This document shows, in pieces, positions 28,264 through 40,010 of a stretch of 64,000 nucleotides of DNA (the first letter of the stretch is position 1; each line of letters starts with the position of its first letter). A program made the translations under genes and the position numbers. This DNA is from Corydoras sp. C115 (Eukaryota > Chordata > Actinopteri > Siluriformes > Callichthyidae). The stretch lies in NCBI GenBank assembly GCA_019802505.1, contig JAFMOC010000021.1:5120501-5184500 (forward strand), written 5' to 3'. The notes beneath the pieces are model-generated. The model did no database searches, was not told where the DNA came from, and worked only from the letters and a program-made list of their open reading frames with translations.

Positions 28264-28551
28264 TGGTTCATCAGTTCATCACTGAACAGTTGAAGAACCA
28301 TTTAATTCACTTATTGTATCATGACTTTTCAGCCCGTTTGAGGGAAATTTTGTTTTTGTAATTATTTAACGATATCTCTGTGATCATTCATTAATCAGGT
28401 AATAACAATGTTGTTATAAAGGCTGTTGATTTAAAAGTACAGGCATGTTATTTAAATAGAATTTCATTTGTTATAAATTATGCTAAATGCATTGATTTTT
28501 TTTTTATTTAACTTGGTAAAACTCTCCAGATTGTATGAGTTGTGTTTGTAC

Positions 28552-28557
28552 AATAAA
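28552..28557 (+). terminator. Poly(A) signal of zpr1
   Basis: AATAAA 289 bases after the stop; a second AATAAA lies near 28603. Confidence 0.7.
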
Positions 28558-28861
28558 AATGATCCATATTAACAGCAGTTTAGCTGCTGCTTTGTGCAAC
28601 TGAAATAAAGGACACGGAAAAATGAGTACTTCATTTTTCAATGTTATACATTTGTGTGAAGACTCTTCCAGTTATATTTATGTATTTATTAACATGTACA
28701 CTGGATATCAAAATTAGAGAACAATGTATGAACGTTTGATTTTTTTTTCAGAAATAATCTAATCTGTAATCTCCATTGATCAGCATTTAAATAATTTTGG
28801 TAAGGGGTACATCATGTCACTAAAAGTATACAAAATAACAAGTATTTCAACATAAAATATC

Positions 28862-28990
28862 TTAGAATTCTGACTTTTTATCTCAGAATTCTGACATTTA
28901 CACTAAGAATTCTGACTTTTTATCTCAGAATTCTGACATTTACACTCAGAATTCTGAATTTTTATCTCAGAATTCTGACATTTAAACTCA
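28862..28990. repeat. Minisatellite of AGAATTCTGAC units
   Basis: About six repeats of AGAATTCTGAC alternating with TTTTTATCTC and ATTTACACTC spacers, giving a higher-order unit of about 42 bp. AGAATTCT is itself a palindrome. Confidence 0.9.
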
Positions 28991-29708
28991 CATTTAAATA
29001 GCTCTATGGTGTAAATTATCTGGATAAGTTAGTAATTTACTCAAACCATTTTCTAATTAATTTAAAATACCACAACCATCATCATACTCGCAGAATCAAG
29101 TTATTTATATATACTTACAAACCCACAACACTCACATCAACATGATGTGTGGCTAATGTGTTTGAACTCAAAAGGAGTGCTATTGTGATACATTTATTAA
29201 TAGGGAAAGTCTGAAGGGGTTTATATATGAACTGTATTACTTTAGAATAATCATTTAATCTACATTTTTATTGGTAGTAAATTTCTTTGTCATTGGGTGT
29301 TTACTATTATGGCTTTGGATAAATTAATATAAATGTATTTCATTTTGATCAGCTCTTTTTATTACCACCCCTATATTAGCTTCATCTGTTTGTGTGTCTG
29401 GTAAAAAGTTTGCAAATGCTATTTCACCCACTTCCCGTTATCCGATTAAGCTGAAACTTTGGACAATGGTTTATCATGACAACACATGAATAAATTAAAA
29501 TATTTACCAATTAATTAACTAATTACTTGTAATTGTTTTCTATAAATTAATTGCCAATTTTCAACTAAATTTTATACTTCACAAGCAGAATTACTTTAGG
29601 ATAAGGTTATTTAACATGATATAGGGGTGGTTTTTAAAAAAAAAACATTTTATTTTGCTTGGTAGTTTATCTAATCAAAAGGAATATAATATTTTTAATT
29701 GCGTTATG
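28991..29708. other. Intergenic, nothing recognised
   Basis: AT-rich spacer between zpr1 and a SINE; no coding signal. Confidence 0.5.
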
Positions 29709-29717
29709 TTTAATGTC

Positions 29718-30036
29718 ATGGCTTAGTGGTTAGCATGTTTGGCTTTTAGCGCTGGGGATTCCAGGTATGAATCCCAATCTGGGTGGAGTTTCCATGTTCC
29801 CTCTGTGTCCGCGTGGGTTTCCTCCGGGTTGTCCGATTTCTTCCCACAGTCCAAAAACATGGATTTAAGGTAAATTGAATGCTCTACATTGCCCCATGTA
29901 GTGTGTGTGCCCAGCATTAGATTGGCACCCTGTATCTGCCCAGTGTCCAAAATGTTCTCCCCTTGATGGCCCTGGAGAACCCACACCCTCCCCCGCGACC
30001 CTAGAAGAGGATTAAGCGGAAGATAATGGATGGATT
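29718..30036 (+). mobile_element. SINE-1 copy, head shortened, with 9-bp target duplication
   Basis: Starts within the head at ATGGCTTAGTGG and ends GATAATGGATGG. Flanks TTTAATGTC at 29709-29717 and 30037-30045. Confidence 0.85.
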
Positions 30037-30373
30037 TTTAATGTCTGTAGCACTGCTGTATACATGATAAACACCTCAAATCAATTCTTACGTATTAGCT
30101 TCATGATAAAATGTACTAAAACCTTTGTACCAAAATCACTCAAACGTTAGATGAAGTTTAATATGCAGGCATTTTAAAATAGCTGGTACAGAAACCTTAA
30201 TACAAACGCAAGATAAATATCAGAGAAACTGTCGATGACCTAGTTTGTAATTAACAGTAATAACGTTGTACTATGATGAAGGTTGAACAGTAATAACACG
30301 GGGTTCATGCACACTGCTGTAGTTCAAACACACACACACTTCACCTTATTGTGCCAAACACAGGCTTTAAACA

Positions 30374-30379
30374 TTTATT
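30374..30379 (-). terminator. Poly(A) signal of H2A gene
   Basis: AATAAA on the minus strand, about 345 bases beyond the H2A stop codon. No histone stem-loop (GGCTCTTTT type) was found between stop and this site. Confidence 0.6.
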
Positions 30380-30724
30380 GAAATAAAACGAAGGTGCAAA
30401 AACATCGACATGGTTCAAATGTAATTTAAAAGCTGTGGCAACTGCGACCAGAGTTGGTCCTTAAACGAGAGCATTTACAGACTACGAAGTGTTTAATCCG
30501 CCGAAGAAGCATCCTGGTGTTTTTCCACACAGTCCAGCTCGATTAATAAAGGCCTGGTTAAACATGTCCGCCCGTCTGAGCAGCCAGTGCTGGTGTCATT
30601 GTGGATGTCGTTGCCTTGTACGACACGAGAAACAACGACGACGGAATTCAACATGGACACGCGATGCGAGAACAAGAAATACAGACTGAAATGGTGATGT
30701 TAATGTCCAGTCGCGGAGCCCACG

Positions 30725-31111
30725 TTACTTGCTCTTGGCTGGTTTCTCGGTTTTCTTGGGCAGCAGGACGGCCTGGATATTCGGCAGCACTCCTCCCTGC
30801 GCGATCGTAACACCACCCAAAAGTTTATTCAGCTCCTCGTCGTTCCGCACAGCGAGCTGCAGATGGCGGGGGATGATCCTGGTCTTCTTGTTGTCCCTGG
30901 CTGCGTTTCCAGCCAACTCCAGGATTTCGGCCGTCAGATACTCCAGCACTGCGGCTAGATAGACGGGCGCCCCCGCGCCCACTCGCTCCGCGTAGTTGCC
31001 TTTGCGCAACAGTCTGTGCACACGACCCACCGGGAACTGGAGTCCGGCTCTGGATGAACGAGACTTGGCCTTGGCTCTGGCCTTTCCTCCGGTTTTCCCC
31101 CTGCCAGACAT
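30725..31111 (-). CDS. Histone H2A (canonical type)
   Basis: Intronless 128-aa core histone that pairs with H2B in the nucleosome. The protein starts SGRGKTGGKARAKAKSRSSR and has the full histone fold with the acidic-patch residues (EYLTAEILELAGNA, NDEELNKLL). It ends KKTEKPAKSK. It lacks the C-terminal SQ(E/D)(Y/F) of H2AX, so it is not H2AX, although human H2AX sits near HYOU1 and VPS11. It is transcribed divergently from the H2B gene with 304 bp between start codons. Its 3' region has a poly(A) signal and no visible stem-loop, suggesting expression outside S phase. Confidence 0.97.
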   Translation of the reverse strand: MSGRGKTGGKARAKAKSRSSRAGLQFPVGRVHRLLRKGNYAERVGAGAPVYLAAVLEYLTAEILELAGNAARDNKKTRIIPRHLQLAVRNDEELNKLLGGVTIAQGGVLPNIQAVLLPKKTEKPAKSK

Positions 31112-31415
31112 ACTGCGATCACAACAAAGAACGATACTACTGCGGTCGCTATCTCTCTTCCTGCAACAACCCTCAAAGCTTTCTCCTATGATGTAAGCAG
31201 GGTTTGGTATTTATACCCCGATCCCAGTTCTCATTGGACGCACGGTTTCTGTAACATGCGACCAATCAGCGAGCGTCGTGCTGCCTGCGCCACGGCAGAG
31301 GAGTCCTATCAGAGAACATTTGAGCTGTGCTCGTATTTGCATACGAACTCTATAAATATAGGGCAAACGGCTGCGCTGTAACAAGAGCCTTGACGTTGGC
31401 TTGACAGACAGAAAG
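31112..31415. promoter_or_regulatory. Bidirectional H2A/H2B promoter
   Basis: H2A side: TATA (TATAAATA on minus, about 31215-31208) and CCAAT (ATTGG on plus, 31234). H2B side: CCAAT (GACCAATCAG near 31260), the histone H2B octamer ATTTGCAT at 31335-31342, then TATAAATATA at 31351-31360. The octamer just upstream of TATA is the classic Oct-1 site of H2B genes. Confidence 0.88.
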
Positions 31416-31796
31416 ATGCCTGAACCTGCGAAATCGGCCCCTGCCCCCAAAAAGGGCTCAAAGAAGGCTGTGACCAAGACGCAGAAGAAGGGGGACAAGA
31501 AACGACGCAAGACCAGAAAGGAAAGCTATGCTATTTATGTGTACAAAGTGTTAAAACAGGTCCATCCGGACACTGGCATTTCCTCTAAAGCAATGGGTAT
31601 CATGAATTCGTTCGTGAACGATATTTTCGAGCGCATTGCCGGAGAGGCGTCCCGCTTGGCTCACTACAACAAGCGCTCCACCATCACATCGCGTGAGATT
31701 CAGACTGCCGTGCGCCTCCTTCTACCGGGAGAACTGGCCAAACACGCAGTGTCAGAGGGCACCAAGGCTGTGACCAAGTACACCAGCTCCAAGTGA
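31416..31796 (+). CDS. Histone H2B
   Basis: Intronless coding region for a 126-aa core histone. The tail MPEPAKSAPAPKKGSKKAVT and the fold (KESYAIYVYKVLKQVHPDTG, then HAVSEGTKAVTKYTSSK) are canonical. The ATG at 31416 is chosen because the frame has no upstream ATG. No stem-loop follows the stop. A likely intron in the 3' UTR (31827-31963) and an AATAAA at 32180 suggest a spliced, polyadenylated message. Confidence 0.97.
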   Translation: MPEPAKSAPAPKKGSKKAVTKTQKKGDKKRRKTRKESYAIYVYKVLKQVHPDTGISSKAMGIMNSFVNDIFERIAGEASRLAHYNKRSTITSREIQTAVRLLLPGELAKHAVSEGTKAVTKYTSSK

Positions 31797-31826
31797 GAGC
31801 AGTCGCTCAAGACACGCTGAACGCAA

Positions 31827-31963
31827 GTGAGTTTTGCTGGTTGCTGGCGCATGTTTGCTCTGGGAATTCCTCTTCGTCCAGCACGAAATACAGCCGTCCT
31901 TAAATGGAAGGACCTCAAAAATAATGTGCATTGCTTTCATTCGTCTGTTTCTGTTTCTTCCAG
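31827..31963 (+). other. Putative intron in H2B 3' UTR
   Basis: Strong donor CAA/GTGAGT 30 bases after the stop, and strong acceptor with a pyrimidine tract TCTGTTTCTGTTTCTTCCAG ending at 31963. The distance from stop to junction is under the roughly 50-nt limit, so splicing would not trigger nonsense-mediated decay. Inferred from splice motifs only. Confidence 0.5.
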
Positions 31964-32179
31964 CATTTCAACCTTACTGCCAGATTTCGGATGCATTTTA
32001 TTGTACGACGTGTTTGCATGTGTGAAGGCTTGTAAATGGTTTCTTATGTGTGACAGCTGGTGCTGTGCAGCCCCAAAGTGCTGGAGCTGATTCCAGAGTG
32101 GATACAGCCAGAAAGACTGAGAACAGCTGGCAAATAATCTTCTGTACTGTAAAAACGAGAAAAATGACTTTGTCAAATG

Positions 32180-32185
32180 AATAAA
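32180..32185 (+). terminator. Poly(A) signal of H2B gene
   Basis: AATAAA about 384 bases after the H2B stop. Confidence 0.6.
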
Positions 32186-32323
32186 CATGAATCTGTTAAC
32201 AGGATGGCCTGTCATGGTTATTAGGTTTTGTTATGCAGTTGCAATGAAAAATAGTCCTGTAGAAGTTGTACCATCTTAGTGTGTGTGTGTGTATGTGTAT
32301 ATGTATATGTATATATATATTGT

Positions 32324-32452
32324 CCAGCGATGGATTGGCACCCTGTCCTGACCACATCTGCCCAGTGCCCGAAACGTTCTCCCCTGGATGGTGAACCATG
32401 GGGAACCCCACCGCGACCCTAATAGAGGATAAAGCGGGAGATAATATATGAA

Positions 32453-32455
<3 letters not shown>
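32324..32455 (+). mobile_element. SINE-1 3' half between microsatellites
   Basis: Distal body only (CCAGCGATGGATTGGC, CTCCCCTGGATGG, GATAAAGCGGGAGATAA), preceded by (TG)n/(TATG)n and followed by (TA)n at 32456-32510. Confidence 0.85.

Positions 32456-32510
<55 letters not shown>
32456..32510. repeat. (TA)n microsatellite
   Basis: About 27 TA units directly after the GAAT tail of a SINE-1 fragment. Confidence 0.95.
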
Positions 32511-32514
<4 letters not shown>

Positions 32515-33264
32515 TTTACTTTAAAGTAAACTTTACTTAACCTGCCACAGGAAATTCCATAAACTATAATATACTGGTTCCATAACTAGCAGAATAAACA
32601 GATTAATTTAAAGGTTACTTCTAAATAAATTGTTATTAATGAGCTGTATCTCTAACATCACTATAGTGTCATTGGGCTGATTTCTAAACATTCATAACGC
32701 CACTAATTAAACCTGGTAAAAAAGACAATTAAAGTTATTTATAATTTTGATTTAAATGGGAACTAATGCTATAGTTTAAAGAACCTGTCATTCAAGTTCA
32801 CCTTGTTGCTATGTGCTAAATTCCTACCCTTCTTTTGATTGGCTGTTCAGATTTCCTGCACTTTTTGATATCTTATCATGCTGTCATATATTTAAGTTAT
32901 TTTTATTCAGAAAATAGTACCTACTCATAATCTACTTAGCCTGATCAGAGTCACAGGGCAGCTGGAGTGCAATCCAGCACTCACAGGGCCAAAGCCATGG
33001 ACAAACCCTGGATATTGTCACTAGTTAATCGCAGGACAGACACAATCAATTCTTGGAGCGATTTAAAGTTTCCTCACTGACATAATTTATTAGTATAACT
33101 TGAGAACGTTGCAGTAATTAGCAGAAAAAAATGTTCCTGTTGCACCAAGGGGTCATACCACATATTACTGTAAAATTATTACATACCTTCATTACTGAAT
33201 TATAAACAATCAAGGACTTTGGTTTCATCTCATTTGAAATTCTCTTAATTTTATAGTAGACAAA
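32511..33264. other. Intergenic, nothing recognised
   Basis: AT-rich sequence, no coding signal or known repeat seen. Confidence 0.5.
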
Positions 33265-33278
33265 ACATTATATAAAAT

Positions 33279-33606
33279 CCATCCATCCATCATCTTCCGC
33301 TTTATCCTCTAATAGGGTTGTGGGGTGAGGTTCCCCATGCCCATCCAGGGGAGAACATTTCGGGCGCTGGGCAAATACACCCAGGACAGGGCGGGAATCT
33401 ATCGCACCCACTCACTCACACAGACACACACACACAAACACACTCTATATGGGATAATTTGGGTAAATTCATTTGACCTTAATCCATGTTTTGGACTGTG
33501 TGAGGAAACGGGGAGAACATGGAAACTCCACCCAGATTAGGATTCGAACCGGGAAACCCTAGTGCTGAGAGGAAAACGTGCTAACCACTAAGCCACCGTG
33601 CCACCC
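33279..33606 (-). mobile_element. SINE-1 copy with 14-bp target duplication
   Basis: Tail of CCAT repeats (ATCCATCCATCC). Flanks ACATTATATAAAAT (33265-33278) and ACATTATCTAAAAT (33607-33620) differ at one base. Confidence 0.88.
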
Positions 33607-33744
33607 ACATTATCTAAAATTGTAATTAAAATAGGCATTAAAAATTTTCACCATCATAAGCACAAGTTTTCCTTCAAGAAGATCCTTCGGGAGGATTACC
33701 TTAGGGAAATTAAGATTCCAGTAGCAGGTAAACACAAGACACAC

Positions 33745-33748
<4 letters not shown>

Positions 33749-33793
<45 letters not shown>
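33749..33793. repeat. (TA)n microsatellite
   Basis: About 22 TA units. Confidence 0.95.
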
Positions 33794-33797
<4 letters not shown>

Positions 33798-33839
33798 CCT
33801 ACAGATAATTATGTTATTACACAATAATCCAGTTATTGC

Positions 33840-34170
33840 ACATAAACACTGTCCTGTTTATGTTATTGTTGTGATGTGATGATCAGGCTACTGCTCCATC
33901 CCATCCTTTGTTGTCCTGTTAACTTAAAGCAGTTGTAAGGTCTGATTACATGAGGGACAAAGGAGTTTTTAAGTCTGTTGGTCCTGCAGCTATAAAGAAG
34001 CACTCCATCACTAAACATGCTTCTCTGGTTATTGACGACCGTTTACAGAGGGTGACTGGCATCGTCCGCAATGTCCAGTAGTTTGTCCATCATCCTCTGC
34101 TACCGTCACCAGTCCAACACTATTCCAACTACAGAACCAGCTCGTCTGATCAGTGTTATGCATGTGTATA
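33840..34170. repeat. Probable interspersed repeat fragment, unassigned
   Basis: GC-richer island in AT-rich surroundings: AGGTCTGATTACATGAGGGA, GGTCCTGCAGCTATAAAG, CATCATCCTCTGCTACC and ACAGAACCAGCTCGTCTGAT. The phrasing resembles conserved parts of fish LINE-type repeats, but I cannot name the family. Confidence 0.4.
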
Positions 34171-34200
34171 AAATTATATATAAAAAAGTGTAGTGTGTGT

Positions 34201-34533
34201 GTGAAGGTGGCACGGTGGCTTAGTGGTTAGCACATCCGCCTCTCAGCACTAGGGATTCCCGGTTCGAATCCCCATCTGGGTGGAGTTTCCATGTTCTCCC
34301 CGTGTCTGCGTGGGTTTCCTCCGGGTTCTCCGGTTTCCCCCCACAGTCCAAAAACATGGATCAAGTCGATTGAATTCTCAAAATTGCCCCATATAGAGTG
34401 TGTGCCCAGCGATGGATTGGTGCCCTGTCCTGGGTCTATCTGCCCAGCGCCCAAGACGATCTCCCCTGGATGGGCATGGGGAACCCACCGCGACCCTAAT
34501 AGAGGATAAAGCGGGAGATAATGAATGAATGAA
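34201..34533 (+). mobile_element. SINE-1 copy in a TG-repeat target
   Basis: Full-length copy (GGTGGCACGGTGGC to GAATGAATGAA). Flanks TAGTGTGTGT at 34191-34200 and 34534-34543. Confidence 0.9.
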
Positions 34534-34543
34534 TAGTGTGTGT

Positions 34544-35573
34544 TGGTGTATGTGCACAAGAGTTGAAAACCCCTTCATTAACTGCTCTTTAGTTCAACAT
34601 TAGCCAGTTATCCAATAACACTACTGCCATACGCACAATTAAAACAGAACATTCTCATAAGGTTGATGAAAAGGACACACAGGAGTCATTTAAAAAGATT
34701 TTATTAACAGCTTGGAAACAAAACAAACATTCCTTTCCCACTTTTCACAAAGTCTTGCAACATTTGAAAAAAAAAAAAAAAAATAAGTAAAGGAAAATCA
34801 AATAAAATAAAGGACTGAAACTTTTGAAACTGAAACTATGTTTCAATGGAAAAGATCCTCGGACAAATTCATAGTTGTCAGTGCAGTCAATGAGTGGCAA
34901 GGATTCACTGGTAACAAAATCCAACGTATGGGTGTGCGTTGTTATCACAAAGGTGCAGTGGCATGATGGGATTGAACACTGAAGTGACAAGTTATGTAAA
35001 GTAAGCAAATGCACATATTGGGGCCACTGTATTCTCTCAACGGATATTTATGCAATTCTATTCACACTTTCAAGCAGACAGGACAAAATATCAGGCGATA
35101 AATCACCACAAAAAAATAATGTATGCAAGTCCCCACCTTCTGAGGTTCACTGGGCTACTTAAGTGCCAATTAAAAACAGGGAGTAGGAAGGGAAGGGGGA
35201 AAAAAACAAAATATTTAACAAATTCACAAATTTTAAAGCACAAAATTTCATTCCAGTTTTAAAGAAAGCATTTTAATGTACCTTAAATTTCCATATGTAG
35301 TAAGAAACAATGAAAATTCTGTGTAATGAGTATTTTGCTGGCACACAAATGATGAGTGCACAAGTTCAGGACAGACTGATGGTGTACAGTTTATAATTAA
35401 ATATGGGAAACGGTCACTGATTCCAAATTGTCTTCAGTCTGCAGTCAGTGGAAACACTGACTCAAATTTTTGATTTGTCAAAATATGTGGCAGAGAAAAC
35501 AGATAAACAGCCTTTTCGTTTATTTTTTTAACACAAACAATAAATATGACAACACAAATTGTAGAGGTTCTTG
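34544..35573 (-). other. Probable hyou1 3' UTR and flank
   Basis: On the minus strand after the proposed hyou1 stop (35574). AATAAA occurs at 35524-35519 (50 bases past the stop) and again at 34705-34700, so short and long 3' UTR forms are possible. No repeat or coding signal seen, except A runs at 34768-34783. Confidence 0.5.
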
Positions 35574-35621
35574 TTATAACTCATCCCCTATATGGTTTTG
35601 TGAATCGCTGTTCTCCGATGT

Positions 35622-35623
<2 letters not shown>
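35574..35623 (-). other. hyou1: Proposed last coding exon of hyou1 (ER-retrieval end)
   Basis: On the minus strand a 31-base poly-T tract leads into an AG acceptor, then 50 bases that read in the frame left by the previous exon: ETSENSDSQNHIGDEL and stop. The upstream donor would be GTAATG at 36233. The -DEL end fits an ER lumenal chaperone; mammalian HYOU1 ends in a KDEL-like NDEL. An AATAAA follows 50 bases later. Without this exon the frame would read through the donor and end GNGTSC, with no retrieval signal. Confidence 0.72.
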
Positions 35624-35659
<36 letters not shown>

Positions 35660-36026
35660 ACTTAACATGTCCTTTAATTATTACGTGTTTACAAAATAAA
35701 TAAAACAATCGAGAGAGAGAGAGAGAGAGAGAGATGCATCTCTTAACCCTTGGTTTATTTTAAGGGTTTAACGTTAAGACAGCATCACTGGCCATGTCCT
35801 GACAGAACGATTACAGGACAGTTAGAGAACAATTTAGTATCTTCAATTTACTCATCTTTATAATATGGGTGGAAACTGGAGTACCCAAAAATGAACCCAC
35901 TGAGTCACAGGGAGGACCATTTGTTCATCCCACTGGAAATCAAATCAGGGACCTTATTGCTGTGAGACAGAATTGCTGACTGCTGTTTCACAGTGCTGCC
36001 CCTTAACTTTGGATTAAATGGTGTTA

Positions 36027-36102
<76 letters not shown>

Positions 36103-38006
36103 CCTCCATAACCCCACCTGCATATATACTAAAGAAGTTTAAAACATCAATTTAACACTCAATAGTTTCAGACTTGCTATTAATTCTTAAATGTGAGCCA
36201 TTATCAAAAGCAGTTAACAAGATGTTCCATTACCCGTGTCTACTGTGTCTTCTGCTACTTTTGATTCAGTTTTTATCTCTTTGTCCTCTTGGGTAGGGGG
36301 CTCCTCTGCTGGTTTTACCTCCTCAGTGCCATCTGCAACATGAAAACTCATTTTCAGAAAAAGCAGTGTACACTTCACAGGTATTTACAAAGCATCCATT
36401 TTCAAGATACTGCTTTCACCTGTGGGAGGGATGACTTTTTCAGAGTCCGTGCTGTTGGTTTTGTCGTTCTCAGTACTTGTTGCATTCTTGTCTTTGGGTT
36501 TAGGTTTAGACTTGGGTTTATGAAACTTGGCTTTATTGAGCAGATAGTTGACCTCACGATCGAGAAGCACAAGTTTTGCCTCAATATCTTTAGACAGTAG
36601 AACGGGTTTCTCAGTAGGAGCACGCTTCTCTTGTTCAGCCACAGTCTCGTTTTTCCACGTCTGTCAAAATAAGATGTTAATTTCAAACTTTATTATAATT
36701 ATATTGGGGTGGTAGTCATAAAAAGAGAAAATGCTACTAATATGTTTAAGAAACATTAAAGAATGTTAGGTCATTCTAATATGCTGCCTTTTAAGCGAAT
36801 AAACAACTATGTATCCTACAGACCCAAGTACATATAAAATTGCGCCAAATTCAACACAGTGCATATTTGATTGCCCCTGATGACAGCATTTCTACTCGGA
36901 TATATGCCTGCCACCCCAACATAAGAGTTTAGGTCTTTTACCTCAAGCCATCTACCTTTTCAGGGCAGAAAAATGGCCCGTTTTCCACAGATTGGATCAA
37001 AACTTTCATTTTAATAGAGCAGCCACTCGACGCACTGGCTTAAAGCAGTTGCCTGCATTTAATATAAGAGTATGACTAGAATGATCTCCCCCTGCTTTAG
37101 TTATTTGGCATTCATTAACATCCCAACACATCAAACTTGATCATAATAATAAAAAATAAGGAGGGTTGGTTAAGGTATTGATCACTTAATAATAATGCAG
37201 ATCAGCTGACCAATCTTTAACTTACTAATCCATCACTTGTAAGTTGCTTTGGATAAAAGTGTATATAATCTATTTATATAAGTTTCTTTTACTCTATGAA
37301 AACTAAAATTTAAGTTCCATCTTAAATGCATACATACCATAGTCTCATTAATGACTCGCTCCAATGTCTTCAGTTCAACTTCAGTAAAAATCTGGTCATC
37401 TCCAGAAATCATTTTAGCTCCACTAGTAACAAAAACAAAATATTTTAGAAAATGTATATACCAAGCACACAACTGATCTGCTACTTATTTTAGCCATGAA
37501 CAGCCATTATTATTATTATTAATATTAACAAATATGGGGCGGCACGGTGGCTTAGTGGTTAGCACGTATGCCTCTCAGCACTAGGGATTCCCGATGGAGT
37601 TTCCATGTTCTCGCCATGCCCGTGTGGGTTTCCATCCATTATCGAAAGATAATGGATGGATTAACAAATAGCTAAATCAGGCACAACTGGTTTAAAAAGA
37701 TGAAATTAAATTGTAAGAATATTGTGAAGGCAATGTGTGGCACTTACTTAAGGAACAAGTTGGAGTGGTTAAGCATGTTTTCAAGTGCTGCTAGACGGTC
37801 TGGCCATTTCCTTCTCTCATCAACTCGGAAGAACATGCCCTTGGTCAACTTCTTAAGTTCAAAGAGCTTCTCCTTCAGCTCCTTTGTTCCCGCTGTGTAG
37901 CCCTCATCATCCATCCAAGTTGAGGCTTCACTCAACTTGTTGGAAATCTCCTCCTTTTCCACTTCAGTGACCACAGTCAGGTATTCATCCTGGTACAACT
38001 TGTCCT

Positions 38007-38064
<58 letters not shown>

Positions 38065-39971
38065 TGTTTACCTCTTGACCAAAGTAGATAAGTAATTGCT
38101 GGCAACTTCAATAAATAACAAGTTTAAAATAAAAAAAAGATTTGTTAAGTGTCATGTGATTCACACAAAAGTACAAGGTTTGAGAACAGTAATAGAACAA
38201 AGAGCAAATATTATACTCGTGTCTCAAAGATGAATGCTTCCAAGGTGTTTAGAGACTTCTCTCTCTCATGCTTCTCCAGATCACGGTTGGTCAGGTCCTG
38301 CAATCTAATGAAAAACGAGCAAAAAGATAAATGTTACAAAGTTATTTATATCTTATTCTAGTTTACACACAAAACCAGACTCTTACTTCTTTGTGGACGC
38401 ATCCATATCTTCCAAGCTGGGATTGGTAACATCTTTCACTTCCAGCTCTACCCCAATATCAACTGATATTTTACTCTTCTTTTGTGATTTGACTTTCTTT
38501 TCCACTTCCTTCTCATCTTCTTTCTCATCCGTTTTGCCTTCATCAGACTTCTCTGCCTCCTTCTCTTCCTGTATAATAAAGATTAATATTTTGTTTGAGC
38601 ATCATGCATCACAAAAGGGATTATACAGTGTTTCTCAACATTTTTCAACTTTATGTGCAAATATCATTCTTAATAAACAAATGACCAACCAAATGCATAG
38701 ACAGAAATAATGTTCTAAAAAAAAAAAAAAAAAAACACTTCATTGTCAGCTATAATGATTGAAATAAGAACTCCGCTTTCTTTATATGTTGATAAGTTTC
38801 TTGATATGTTGTTTTGCCTTCAGCAAATAAGTTTGTTTATTTCTAGTAATTCTTAAACAAGTTTCATAAAAAAAGACTTTAATCCTGTGTCTTCATGTGC
38901 TTCTAAAATAGTTTCTAGTAGTTTGAAAGAATTTTTGAAAGAGTGACTTTGGAGTGCATAATATTTGTAAATGTATTCAAACCTCTTCTGTGTTGGGTTT
39001 CTCTTCAGGTTTCTTTTCCTCAGTCTCAGTTGCAGACTCATCTTCACTTTTCTCTTCTGGACTTTGCTCCACTGTTTCTGTCTGATCCGTTGCAGCTTCA
39101 GCAGTCTCCACTGGCTCCTCTTGTTCCTTTCCAGTTTCAGTTACCTCCTCCTCATCCTGAATCAACACAGAATGTTTGAAACACCAGTACAAACTTCTAT
39201 ATATCTCCTTCTTATGTGAAACTGCTTTACCTGCACAGGTTCAGTAACATTAGCATTCGGTTCTGAACTCCCTCCTCCAAACAGGCTGGAAATTGTATTT
39301 CCTAGTTCTTCATTTAAAAGAAAGAATTAGATGCATAATCCATTTTTAAGATGCCATATTATCATATTACATATGTAATATTACACATTATCTTTAAAAA
39401 CAATTCACCAACTCAAACTATTAGGGGACCAGATTTCTCTTATATTAACTTTACTGTTAGTAGTAGTATTTTAAATTGTGTCTTAATACTAAGAACTTGA
39501 TAGTTTTCTTAATTTGTTATTTCTGACATAACTGTTACAGTGTAGCATTTAGTTGTATTCTTGTCTATAGGGCATTTAGACTATATGCTTTGAAGTTTGA
39601 TGCTACATCTTCTGCATTGTACAAATATTAAATGCAGTACCAACATACAAATTCTGTTATAATGCATACTTACTAGTTAATGTTGATTCCTCCTCTTTTT
39701 CCTCTACCACAGTCTCAAATACAGACTCCACCTGAATCAAATATTTACAAGTGATTCTTGAATAAGTGTAATCTTTAACATAATGATATTAAATTGATAT
39801 AAAGGAACCAAATAAAGATAACTGACCCTATCTAGTATAAGTACACCACTTTCATCCATGTTAAAATGTGCCTTAATGCCCTTGGACTCCGCATCAGAAT
39901 TCTTCTTGAAACTATCACCTACTCCAGACAACTTCACCATTGTCAGGTTCTGAGATCCAAACATTCTAAGA

Positions 39972-40010
<39 letters not shown>

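Noticed and set aside
30725..31111. H2AX identity, suggested by the neighbours hyou1 and vps11
   Set aside because: The C-terminus is KPAKSK with no SQ(E/D)(Y/F) motif, so it is a canonical H2A.
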